Shown here piece by piece: positions 50,122 to 57,604 of a DNA stretch of 64,000 nt. Location of the stretch: contig OZ245715.1 of the NCBI GenBank assembly GCA_965226965.1, positions 558,001-622,000 on the forward strand, written 5' to 3'. This stretch comes from Endoryza foliicola (lineage in GTDB: Bacteria > Bacteroidota > Bacteroidia > Chitinophagales > Chitinophagaceae). A model generated the notes under the pieces. It saw only the letters and a list, made by a program, of their open reading frames with translations. It was not told where the DNA came from and did no database searches. Made by a program: the position numbers and the translations under genes. The stretch's first letter is position 1. The number at the start of each line of letters is the position of its first letter.

Positions 50122-51720
50122 TTAGAGCTTGAACTTAGCTAACTGCTTGCCAGTTTTAGCATCATGTGCATGTACAGTACAAACCAAACAACTATCAAAA
50201 GAACGAGCCACCATACCAACTTCAACAGGATCGTTAGCATCTTCAATTTCAATTCCTTCAAGGGCTGATTCAATAGGGCCTGACTTTCCTTCTGAATCAT
50301 TTGGACCTACATTCCAGGTGGTAGGTGCCATTACCTGATAGTTCTTTATCACACCATTTTCAATTTCGATCCAATGTGCCAATGCGCCACGTGCCGCTTC
50401 AGTAGCTCCAAAGCCCTTGCCATCTCTTTCCTCAGGCTTGATATAAAATTCATCATCTAGTCTGATTTGTCTTAACCAAGTATCGATGTTATCATATAAC
50501 ATAGGAGCTTCATGTACACGCGCCAATGTTCTTAAGAATACACTCGGTCCCATTTTATCCATAGCATCCTTAATAAGAAAGTCCTTGGTTTGGTGTTCCA
50601 GATTATTTGGTTTTGCATACATTAAACATCTTGACAACGGGCCAGCTTCTGCAGAATTATCCATATATCTCGGAGCTTTTGACCAGCTATATTTTCCACT
50701 GAAATCAGTCTCTTCAAGATTTTGTGAAGTCACTGGAGTTGGTATAGGTTCTTCCCATGGATGAGCTGCTTTGTGATCCTGATACCAGCTATGCGTAACA
50801 TGTTCTTTAATTTGCAGATGATCGAAGTCGCTATATTTTTTTGAGTGACTGTCATAATATCCTGAAGGACTAATCAAAGCATCATTTCTACCTTCAATTG
50901 TTGGATTATTATATTTGTCCTTGTGCAAATAAGTACCATAAGCCACATAATTTCCACAACCCTGACCAAACTTATCAAGTCCAAATTCTAATGAAGCCCT
51001 AATGAACAGCCCCAAATCACTATTACGTTGGCTTTCATTTTCGTCTACCCACGCCATTAAGTCGTCCCAACTCTGTACCCTTCTGTATTTTTCAATAGAA
51101 CAACCCAGCCAAGTAGTTTCAAGCCAGTCATTCCTGAATTGATTCATAATGGAATGTGCCCTTGTAATATCCTTTAAAGTAGGGGCGCACATTACACCTC
51201 CAGGGACCATATAGCTACTATGCGGCCACTGACCTCCAAAAAGTGCATACACCTCAACCGGTCTACCGCTGGCAGTAACTCCTGATTGGAATGATGTACC
51301 CACATAGGCGGCAAATCTTTTTACAACTTCATCGTAGAGTTTTTTGTTAGCAAATTTTTTATTTGCCATATCTGTTGCAAAAATGGCATAAAACCAACGG
51401 GGTATACTCTGTATTGTTTCAGTAGCCTGACCCAATGCCCTTAAAAGTAATGCATTAGGAGGAAGTTGTGTCTTCCATGCCGTATCTAAAGCTGAGGATG
51501 CACAATATAAATGCGATCCACCACATATACCACAAATACGTGGGGTTACAATTAATCCGCTTTGCGGATCTTTGCCCTGCATGATTCTTTCAAAACCACG
51601 AAACATCGCAGCCTGCGTGTGTGCACGGGTAACAACTCCATTTTCCATGTATACTTTTACATCCAAATCACCCTCAACGCGACCAACTGGAGATATATTC
51701 AGTTCTTTTACTGTAGACAT
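50122..51720 (-). CDS. hucL: [NiFe]-hydrogenase large subunit, group 2a (Huc)-like
   Basis: A 532-residue catalytic subunit. Motif L1 is RICGICGGSHLYC (Cys63, Cys66, with His70), and motif L2 is FDSCLVCTVH (Cys511, Cys514, His517); the four Cys bind the NiFe centre. The 15 residues after His517 form the tail removed by the maturation protease. The text around L1 (CGICGGSHLY, then LDTAW, PPNALLLRALGQATETIQSI) resembles the mycobacterial Huc enzyme, a high-affinity hydrogen oxidiser, rather than group 1 membrane enzymes; this is from memory and needs a tree. Second gene of the hucSL pair, 27 bp after the small subunit. Confidence 0.93.
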   Translation of the reverse strand: MSTVKELNISPVGRVEGDLDVKVYMENGVVTRAHTQAAMFRGFERIMQGKDPQSGLIVTPRICGICGGSHLYCASSALDTAWKTQLPPNALLLRALGQATETIQSIPRWFYAIFATDMANKKFANKKLYDEVVKRFAAYVGTSFQSGVTASGRPVEVYALFGGQWPHSSYMVPGGVMCAPTLKDITRAHSIMNQFRNDWLETTWLGCSIEKYRRVQSWDDLMAWVDENESQRNSDLGLFIRASLEFGLDKFGQGCGNYVAYGTYLHKDKYNNPTIEGRNDALISPSGYYDSHSKKYSDFDHLQIKEHVTHSWYQDHKAAHPWEEPIPTPVTSQNLEETDFSGKYSWSKAPRYMDNSAEAGPLSRCLMYAKPNNLEHQTKDFLIKDAMDKMGPSVFLRTLARVHEAPMLYDNIDTWLRQIRLDDEFYIKPEERDGKGFGATEAARGALAHWIEIENGVIKNYQVMAPTTWNVGPNDSEGKSGPIESALEGIEIEDANDPVEVGMVARSFDSCLVCTVHAHDAKTGKQLAKFKL

Positions 51721-51747
51721 ATTCTTTATTTGAATTTTATTTGAAGA

Positions 51748-52728
51748 TTATTTACTGGTTTCAAAATGTTCCTGTTCTGTTCCCATAACCCGTTCTATAG
51801 ATCCCATTACCTTTTCAACTCCAGCTCTTGAGTAATAGCCGAGTTTGGAAACACCAGTCGGCACTTCTTTTGGCAAGAAGCCTAGATACTTCATGGTTTT
51901 AAATACAGAACCTTTTACAAGATCATTGTGCGGGAAACCTGGTTCAGTACAACCCAGACATGGATGATTAGCCCTGGTCTTACTACTTGTTCTGTTCCAT
52001 AAAATTCTGTTACAACTTGCTCTGGTCATTGGTCCACGACAGCCCACTTCATAAAAGAGACATCCGCCTCTTTTACCAAAGCCGCCATCCATTTTTTGGG
52101 CAAAACTGATGGCATTAGGACACCCAGTTTGTACAAAATCTGTAAAGAATGTTTTAGGACGATGAAATTCATCAATCAATACATCTCCAATTCTACCTGT
52201 AGAAATGGCTACCAAAATTTGAGTAATCCAATCTGGATGCGCAGGACAACCAGGAATATTAATAACAGGTAGTCCGCCTTTTGATTTATAATCAGCTCCA
52301 AGGAAACCTCCTTTTTCTTTTTTTAGAAACTGCATACCTGTACTTTCACTAGGATTAGGTGGTACTGCTGGGATACCTCCCCAAGTAGCACAATCTCCAA
52401 TGGCTACTACATAACCAGCTACTGCTGCAAGTTCTTTCACCCAATCTTTCATTGGTCTGTCGCAGAAATAGTTCATAGTCCCTGTTCCATTCGGTCCCTC
52501 AATTATAGAACCCTCATAAACAAGAATATCCATTTGTACTTTACCTGCCAAAATATCATGTAAAAGATGAGTTACCTGATGGCCAATCTCCAAACCTATG
52601 GATGGATGCCATAAAATATTGACACCGAAATCCACAACCAATTCTACAACCGTAGGTTCCTCAGCATTTAAAAAAGACATTGTGTTACCACTACAGGCAC
52701 CACCTTGTAACCATAAAACATTAGCCAT
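51748..52728 (-). CDS. hucS: [NiFe]-hydrogenase small subunit, group 2a (Huc)-like
   Basis: A 326-residue electron-transfer subunit. The ATG at 52728 (MANVLWLQGGACSGNTMS) is preferred to the TTG two codons upstream. There is no Tat signal peptide and no C-terminal membrane anchor, so the enzyme faces the cytoplasm, as in group 2. Cluster ligands include Cys12, Cys113 (GDCATWGG), Cys161 (PGCPAHPDW) and distal cysteines (RGGCLFYEVGC, HPCLGCTEPG). In the proximal site the usual C-x2-C is C-S-G-N, so the second Cys is missing, which suggests a [3Fe-4S] proximal cluster as reported for Huc. Two operator-like repeats lie directly upstream. Confidence 0.93.
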   Translation of the reverse strand: MANVLWLQGGACSGNTMSFLNAEEPTVVELVVDFGVNILWHPSIGLEIGHQVTHLLHDILAGKVQMDILVYEGSIIEGPNGTGTMNYFCDRPMKDWVKELAAVAGYVVAIGDCATWGGIPAVPPNPSESTGMQFLKKEKGGFLGADYKSKGGLPVINIPGCPAHPDWITQILVAISTGRIGDVLIDEFHRPKTFFTDFVQTGCPNAISFAQKMDGGFGKRGGCLFYEVGCRGPMTRASCNRILWNRTSSKTRANHPCLGCTEPGFPHNDLVKGSVFKTMKYLGFLPKEVPTGVSKLGYYSRAGVEKVMGSIERVMGTEQEHFETSK

Positions 52729-52753
52729 AAGCAATCGTTTTTATACTGTTGAT

Positions 52754-52791
52754 TTAGAAAATTATTTCTAAATCTAGAAAGAATTTTCTAA
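52754..52791. promoter_or_regulatory. Double operator before the hydrogenase structural genes
   Basis: TTAGAAAATTATTTCTAA (52754-52771) and CTAGAAAGAATTTTCTAA (52774-52791) both match TTAGAAA-N4-TTTCTAA and have centres 20 bp apart, two helical turns. They lie between tetR1 and hucS, 26-63 bp upstream of the hucS ATG. Candidate binding site for two dimers of one or both TetR proteins. Confidence 0.75.
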
Positions 52792-52804
52792 CCTAGCAAA
52801 TTTT

Positions 52805-53425
52805 TTATATAAATCTTTCGGGGACAATAATCTCATGATAAATGGAAGCCCCTTTTTTTGAAAAATTTGGATAAAGAAGATTCCATAAACAATTTTTGTA
52901 TAATTTCTCTGTAACTGGCATTTGTCGTAGTATTTGTTGAGGAATCCAGCTGTTGATCAGAATCAGTAGACTGTGGGCTAGTAAGTCATAATTTCCCTTT
53001 ACAGGCTCGGGTTTGAAGATTTCATCTTGCTGACAAACTTGAATTTTTCGTTTTAACTGTTGTAGAATTTTATTATTGACAGTGAGCCATTCTTTTTGAA
53101 TCTCCGGATGGTTGCGTTCAATTTCCCAAGTATTATTGAAAGTAAACCGATTATGTTCATAAAAGAAATAGAGTCGGGAAAACAAAATATCAAACCCTTG
53201 TAAATGCTTATGGTTAATATATTGAGATAAAATTGATGACAATTCTTCAAAGAGATTATCATACACTGCCTCAACTATTGTCTCTTTGTTTTTAAAATGA
53301 TAGGCAAGGTTACCAACACTGATGCTACAGGCATCTGCAATTTGTTGTAGCCTAGTGTTAGCAATACCAGTTTCAAAAAAAAGGTCTTTGCTTTCGGCTA
53401 TTATTTTTTCTTTTGTACCACTCAT
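52805..53425 (-). CDS. TetR-family regulator 1 (hydrogenase-linked)
   Basis: A 206-residue regulator with an N-terminal TetR HTH (AESKDLFFETGIANTRLQQI, ADACSISVGNLAYHFKNKET) and a helical ligand domain. It is upstream of hucS on the same strand with a 76-bp gap carrying a double operator, and downstream of a 119-residue unknown gene (2-bp gap). Similar in sequence to TetR 2 at 53842, so the two are duplicates. Likely controls the hydrogenase genes. Confidence 0.9.
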   Translation of the reverse strand: MSGTKEKIIAESKDLFFETGIANTRLQQIADACSISVGNLAYHFKNKETIVEAVYDNLFEELSSILSQYINHKHLQGFDILFSRLYFFYEHNRFTFNNTWEIERNHPEIQKEWLTVNNKILQQLKRKIQVCQQDEIFKPEPVKGNYDLLAHSLLILINSWIPQQILRQMPVTEKLYKNCLWNLLYPNFSKKGASIYHEIIVPERFI

Positions 53426-53427
53426 AA

Positions 53428-53787
53428 TTAACTGAAATTAGTTTGGAATAATTTCATATTTAATACTAAAGTTCCTCTTTGATCCTTTGCTGCCTGTCTG
53501 CGCATATAATGTGCAGTCAGGAATGCTTTTTTGGGGCAAGACATATTAACAATCTTGCGCTTTATGAATTTCAGGGGAATAAGGTGGTGGGCAAAAATGA
53601 GATAGATATTCCATTCTCCATTCCTGCGTTCTACATTTTCTATTACTGCGGTATTTTGAAGCCAGAAATCTTCATTAATAAATGTTGCATCCTCATTCAA
53701 TCCATTTACTTCAGTAGAGGAAAATCCATCAATATACTTCAACATGGAAGCATATACTTCAGAATCAATTTTAAATCTCGAAAACAA
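53428..53787 (-). CDS. Unknown protein between the two tetR genes
   Basis: A 119-residue protein (starts at TTG 53787: MFSRFKIDSEVYASMLKYID) with no family I know. The middle has FINEDFWLQNTAVIENVERR, and the end is basic (KFIKRKIVNMSCPKKAFLTA). It ends two bp before tetR1, so the two are co-expressed; a weaker operator copy lies just upstream. It may be a ligand-linked partner of the regulators. Confidence 0.65.
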   Translation of the reverse strand: MFSRFKIDSEVYASMLKYIDGFSSTEVNGLNEDATFINEDFWLQNTAVIENVERRNGEWNIYLIFAHHLIPLKFIKRKIVNMSCPKKAFLTAHYMRRQAAKDQRGTLVLNMKLFQTNFS

Positions 53788-53810
53788 TTCTAAAATTTAT
53801 TTGCTTGAAA

Positions 53811-53828
53811 TTAGAAAAAATACTCTAA
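53811..53828. promoter_or_regulatory. Weaker operator copy upstream of the 119-residue gene and tetR1
   Basis: TTAGAAAAAATACTCTAA matches TTAGAAA-N4-TTTCTAA in 12 of 14 defined positions. It lies in the 54-bp gap between tetR2 and the 119-residue gene, suggesting autoregulation. Confidence 0.5.
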
Positions 53829-53841
53829 AGAAACATTAAAA

Positions 53842-54453
53842 TTATATACCCCCAGATAGCTGATGATATTCTCTGGTACCCATATCGGTAAAAAATGGAT
53901 TTAGAATACCCCAAATATCTTCCAAAAAATGTTGTAATAATACATCATTCTTCCCTTCGGTTTTTTTAATATAATGCCACATATCAATCATAGAGCGCAA
54001 CTGCCATGCAAGATAATCTTGCTGTTGGTCAGTCAACATTATCATTGACCCCCTTGCACAATTAAATGCAATCATCATTTTAATTTGTGCAGATTGCCAC
54101 ATCAGGTGTTTGGAATGTTTGGTTTGTATCTCTGGAAATGATCGCAACACCTCAAGCATATCAGCATAAAAGAAAATATGCTCTGACTGTTGCATATATA
54201 TTTCAATCAAATAACAGTTGATGTCTTCAAATAATGGAACCACCCTAAACTTATTCAATAACCCTTCTTGATTTCTTCTTAACTCATCATAAAGATCTTC
54301 AATGATTAAATCTTTATTTTTGAAATGATACGCAAGATGGCCTACACTCACAAAAGCAGCATCTGCGATATGTTGTAGACGTACATTCACAAATCCTTTT
54401 TCATTAAAGAGTTTTAATGCGTGATCCTTTATATGTTTTTTTGTAGGCTTCAA
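53842..54453 (-). CDS. TetR-family regulator 2
   Basis: A 203-residue TetR protein, paralogous to TetR 1: DHALKLFNEKGFVNVRLQHI and ADAAFVSVGHLAYHFKNKDL in the DNA-binding domain. The available start is TTG at 54453. It is the outermost gene of the cargo at the right end. Both regulators share the AYHFKNK(E/D) recognition region, so they may bind the same operator. Confidence 0.88.
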   Translation of the reverse strand: MKPTKKHIKDHALKLFNEKGFVNVRLQHIADAAFVSVGHLAYHFKNKDLIIEDLYDELRRNQEGLLNKFRVVPLFEDINCYLIEIYMQQSEHIFFYADMLEVLRSFPEIQTKHSKHLMWQSAQIKMMIAFNCARGSMIMLTDQQQDYLAWQLRSMIDMWHYIKKTEGKNDVLLQHFLEDIWGILNPFFTDMGTREYHQLSGGI

Positions 54454-54776
54454 ATGATGAATTGATATATTATGCCAATGAAAAGAGCCAATTTGATCTC
54501 CAGTAAAGGAATTCTTAAGATGTTATTTCATTTTTCATATTCAGTAGTTCTGGTGCATTTAAAATAAAGAGCTGGAGTTATAATAAATATTTGTCTCAGT
54601 AAAACAAAATAATTAGTTCATTACCTAGTCTTTATTTGAGTGGCTCAATTTATGTGATTCTTTTAAATTTATTTCAATACCCTTCATATTCCCCCGTAGC
54701 TTTATTTTTTAAACACCCTTATTTGAGATGAAAATTTAGAAATCAAAGCTATTCCCTTCACATTTTAATTCAATAG

Positions 54777-54804
54777 ACTTATCTTATAACATAGATAAGT
54801 CAAA
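54777..54804. repeat. Right copy of the repeat that brackets the hydrogenase cargo
   Basis: ACTTATCTTATAACATAGAT then AAGTCAAA. It is nearly identical to 36791-36817, 18 kb to the left. It contains the inverted repeat ACTTATCT...AGATAAGT. Confidence 0.6.
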
Positions 54805-54834
54805 TCAGAATCCTGAAAGGGAAATCACAAAATC

Positions 54835-54959
54835 TGTGTACCCTAAATAAAAAAGCATTTGTGTGGGCAAGAGAAGGCGTAGTGGCAAAATATTATTATA
54901 TTAGTAATGTTGATTTGTAATTATTTGGACCAAATAAAGTGTACCCCACTGTGTACCCC
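54835..54959. repeat. Right arm-type repeats (GTGTACCC)
   Basis: TGTGTACCCT at 54835, then GTGTACCCC at 54939 and 54951, the last two 12 bp apart as at the left end. Likely integrase arm sites, in the same orientation as the left set. Confidence 0.7.
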
Positions 54960-54962
54960 AAA

Positions 54963-55003
54963 TAAAAAAAGCCTCATAAATTATTGATTTATAAGGCTTT
55001 TTG
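54963..55003 (-). terminator. Island-supplied terminator for tRNA-Phe
   Basis: On the minus strand AAAAAGCCTTATAAAT-loop-ATTTATGAGGCTTTTTTT, a strong hairpin with a T-run, only about 10 bp past the tRNA 3' end. It replaces the displaced host terminator at 28729-28758. Confidence 0.85.
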
Positions 55004-55011
55004 TTAGTGTT

Positions 55012-55025
55012 TGTGGTGTGGGGCG
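55012..55025. other. Right attachment site (attR core, inside tRNA-Phe 3' end)
   Basis: TGTGGTGTGGGGCG, identical to 28773-28786. It covers the discriminator base, the 3' acceptor strand and the first bases of the T-arm of tRNA-Phe. Confidence 0.88.
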
Positions 55026-55086
55026 GGATCGAACCGCCGACACAAGGATTTTCAGTCCTTTGCTCTACCGACTGAGCTACCGCACC
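55014..55086 (-). tRNA. tRNA-Phe (anticodon GAA)
   Basis: A 73-nt tRNA on the minus strand: acceptor GGTGCGG, D-arm AGCTCAGTCGGTAGAGC, anticodon arm AAGGACTGAAAATCCTT with GAA at nucleotides 34-36 (55053-55051), and T-arm GGCGG-TTCGATC-CCGCC. The 3' acceptor strand CCACACC leaves a C5-A68 mismatch in the acceptor stem. CCA is not encoded. The 3' end is the island's attachment site. Confidence 0.95.
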
Positions 55087-55204
55087 AGTTCTAATATGTG
55101 CCTGATAATTAACTAGTTATATTTCCTAATCGCTCAACAGGGACGCAAAAATAAGTCATCCCCGCCTTTCTACCAAAAATATCAACACTAAATCCACCTT
55201 TTCA

Positions 55205-56287
55205 CTACAAATATTTATCGCCCTTGTTGCGCTTCACCTCCGCCACATACTCCTTTATATCCTGCTCTTTTTCCCTTTTACAAATCAACAACACATCATC
55301 ACTATCCACCACAATAAAATCCTCCAAGCCTTGCAACACCACCAACTTATCATTCTGCGAATGCACCATGTTTCTTAAACTGTCAAACACAATCACATTG
55401 TCTCCGGCAACCGCATTCTCCAAATAATCCTTCTCCAAATTCTCATACGCACTGTTCCAAGTTCCCAAATCACTCCATCCAAAACTACTCGGAATCACAT
55501 ACACATTATCGGCCTTCTCCATAATACCAAAGTCAATAGAAATATTGGTACACTGCGGATAAATCCTATTTATTGCCGTTACCTCTTCCGTAGTATTAAA
55601 AAATTCTCGCTCGGCATGAAACACATCGTACATCTCCGGCAAAAACTTCTCAAAGGCCTTGATCACATTCTTCACCTGCCAAACGAAAATACCCGCATTC
55701 CATAAAAACTCACCACTCGATATAAAAGCCTTGGCCAGCTCTAGGTTTGGCTTCTCCGTAAAGGTCTTCACCTTATACACGTTGTTTGCTACTTCCTGTT
55801 GCTCATACTGAATATAACCATAACCCGTATTCGGATAGGTTGGCTTGATTCCCAAAGTTATGAGCGCATTGTGCTTCTGTACAAAACTCAAGGCCTCCAA
55901 ACATACTTTCGTAAAAGCAATATTATCTAGAATCAAATGATCGGCAGGAGCCACTATCAAGGTTCCATTGGGATCCAATTCTTGAACCTTAAATGAAATA
56001 TAAGCAATACAAGGTGCTGTATTTTTTCTTGATGGCTCTCCTAATATATTCTGCAAAGGCAATTGAGGCAATTGCTTCTTTACAATATTGATGTATTCGT
56101 TGGAAGTAACTACGTAAATATTTTCTGCCGGAATGAATGCAGCAAATCGATCGTATGTGGCTTGAATTAGAGTTTTGCCCGTATTCAAAATATCCAAAAA
56201 CTGCTTTGGCAAGTTGGTTCTGCTCATGGGCCAAAATCGACTCCCAATTCCGCCGGCCATAATGGCCACATACTGGTTTTTATTCAT
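55205..56287 (-). CDS. manC: Mannose-1-phosphate guanylyltransferase
   Basis: A 360-residue nucleotidyltransferase. The N-terminus has the pyrophosphorylase signature AIMAGGIGSRFWPMSR then PKQFLDI, followed by EPSRKNTAPCIAYISF, LIVAPADHLI and FTEKPNLELAKAF. It makes GDP-mannose from GTP and mannose-1-phosphate for surface polysaccharides. The C-terminal phosphomannose isomerase domain of bifunctional ManC enzymes is missing; it is a single-function form. On the same strand as the isomerase gene behind it (110-bp gap). Confidence 0.92.
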   Translation of the reverse strand: MNKNQYVAIMAGGIGSRFWPMSRTNLPKQFLDILNTGKTLIQATYDRFAAFIPAENIYVVTSNEYINIVKKQLPQLPLQNILGEPSRKNTAPCIAYISFKVQELDPNGTLIVAPADHLILDNIAFTKVCLEALSFVQKHNALITLGIKPTYPNTGYGYIQYEQQEVANNVYKVKTFTEKPNLELAKAFISSGEFLWNAGIFVWQVKNVIKAFEKFLPEMYDVFHAEREFFNTTEEVTAINRIYPQCTNISIDFGIMEKADNVYVIPSSFGWSDLGTWNSAYENLEKDYLENAVAGDNVIVFDSLRNMVHSQNDKLVVLQGLEDFIVVDSDDVLLICKREKEQDIKEYVAEVKRNKGDKYL

Positions 56288-56396
56288 GTTTCCCTTGGTT
56301 TCTAGGTATTAACGAACTGAACTCCCGTTTCGTATCTGTAAACATAGGATTTGGTTACATAATTTGTTAGGAGCCACTTCTTTATAAAGATAACAC

Positions 56397-57374
56397 CTAT
56401 ATCAATCCCTCGCGTATCAAATCGTGCAAATGAATAATGCCTACATAGTTTCCCTGCTCCAATACCACCAATTGGTTCACATCTTGCTTTCTCATTTCAT
56501 CCAATGCCACCACCGCCAACACATCCGATTCAATTGTCTTTGGGGTCTTCGTCATAATGTCCTGCGCAACAATTCCCCCCAATTCTGAATGATGCTCCAG
56601 CATTCTTCTCACGTCACCATCCGTAATAATCCCCAATAGCACTCCCTTCTCATCCAACACAGCCGTTACACCCAATCGCTTTTTCGATATCTCTAAGATT
56701 ACTGTTTTAATAGAATCCTTCGGACTCACTACCGGCTTCTCATTATTTTTATACAAATCTGCCACATGCAAATACAATTTCTTACCCAACGCACCACCAG
56801 GATGAAACTTCGCAAAATCCTCGCTGGTAAAGCCTTTCAGCTCCATCAAAGCTACCGCCATGGCATCTCCCATCACCAACTGAGCCGTAGTACTTGAGGT
56901 AGGCGCCAAATTATTCGGACAAGCTTCTTGCGATACCGTTGTATTCAAAACAATGTCACTGTTCTTCGACAAGAAACTCTCCGTATTGCCCACCATGCCA
57001 ATCACAATATTCTTGAAATTCTTCACCAATGGAACCAATACTTTGATCTCCGGACTCTCCCCGCTTTTGCTGATAATCAACACCACATCATCGTTCTGAA
57101 TCATCCCCAAATCACCATGAATGGCATCGGCAGCATGCATGAAAACCGCCGGCGTACCGGTAGAATTCAAAGTGGCCACTATTTTCATCCCAATTACTGC
57201 ACTCTTGCCAATCCCACTTACCACCAATCTTCCTTTCATCTGATACACCGCTTCCACGGCTTTCACAAAGTCGGCATCAATAAAGGTTTCCAAATTGGCA
57301 ATCGCCTGGGCTTCCAGCTTTACTGTTCTGGCTGCCACCGATTTAATGAGTGATCTGTCCGTCATAGGTCGCAA
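56397..57374 (-). CDS. kdsD: D-arabinose-5-phosphate isomerase (KdsD/KpsF family)
   Basis: A 325-residue protein: SIS sugar-isomerase domain (GRLVVSGIGKSAVIGMKIVA, VLIISKSGESPEIKVLVPLV, PTSSTTAQLVMGDAMAVALM, FHPGGALGKKL) followed by two CBS domains (DSIKTVILEISKKRLGVTAV; ADE-like strands to LHDLIREGLI). It converts ribulose-5-phosphate to arabinose-5-phosphate, the first step to Kdo for lipopolysaccharide. An ATG three codons in (MTDRSLIK) is an alternative start. Divergent from recQ. Confidence 0.93.
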   Translation of the reverse strand: MRPMTDRSLIKSVAARTVKLEAQAIANLETFIDADFVKAVEAVYQMKGRLVVSGIGKSAVIGMKIVATLNSTGTPAVFMHAADAIHGDLGMIQNDDVVLIISKSGESPEIKVLVPLVKNFKNIVIGMVGNTESFLSKNSDIVLNTTVSQEACPNNLAPTSSTTAQLVMGDAMAVALMELKGFTSEDFAKFHPGGALGKKLYLHVADLYKNNEKPVVSPKDSIKTVILEISKKRLGVTAVLDEKGVLLGIITDGDVRRMLEHHSELGGIVAQDIMTKTPKTIESDVLAVVALDEMRKQDVNQLVVLEQGNYVGIIHLHDLIREGLI

Positions 57375-57604
57375 AATTATCGTTTTTTGCCCCTTTTGTT
57401 GAATTATGACTTGTTTTTTACCATTTTAATAGTACCAGATAGCCCACTATTTTAGTAACTTCGCATCCCTCCAAAAAAATCGGGCTCTTTTACTTGCTTG
57501 CCGAATATGAGGATTATTTATAATCCAAAGGGTTGAATTTCATTTTATGTCCGGCTTTTTTGGTACCTTAAGAAAAACCAATTGTGTGATGGAAACAACA
57601 GAGC

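Larger units (their letters stand above)
54454..55011. other. Gene-free right end of the island
   Basis: About 560 bp, AT-rich, without a gene. It holds the second cargo-flanking repeat (54777-54804), arm-type repeats (54835 and 54939-54959) and the island's own terminator (54963-55003), all listed separately. Confidence 0.7.
28787..55025. mobile_element. 26-kb integrative genomic island carrying a [NiFe]-hydrogenase system
   Basis: Bounded by 14-bp direct repeats, inserted at the 3' end of tRNA-Phe, with a tyrosine integrase at the left end. 12-bp-phased GTGTACCCC repeats lie inside both ends. Gene content falls into a mobility/replication core (28987-36184) and a hydrogenase cargo (36931-54453). 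The island reads as more AT-rich than the flanking chromosome. There is no relaxase, type IV secretion or phage structural gene, so transfer would depend on a helper. Confidence 0.88.

Noticed and set aside
51748..52734. Periplasmic (Tat-exported) group 1 hydrogenase
   Set aside because: The small subunit has no twin-arginine signal peptide and no C-terminal anchor, and no cytochrome b gene lies in the cluster.
28787..55025. Conjugative transposon (ICE) or complete prophage
   Set aside because: No relaxase, VirB/Tra, coupling protein, capsid, portal, tail or terminase gene could be recognised between the att repeats.
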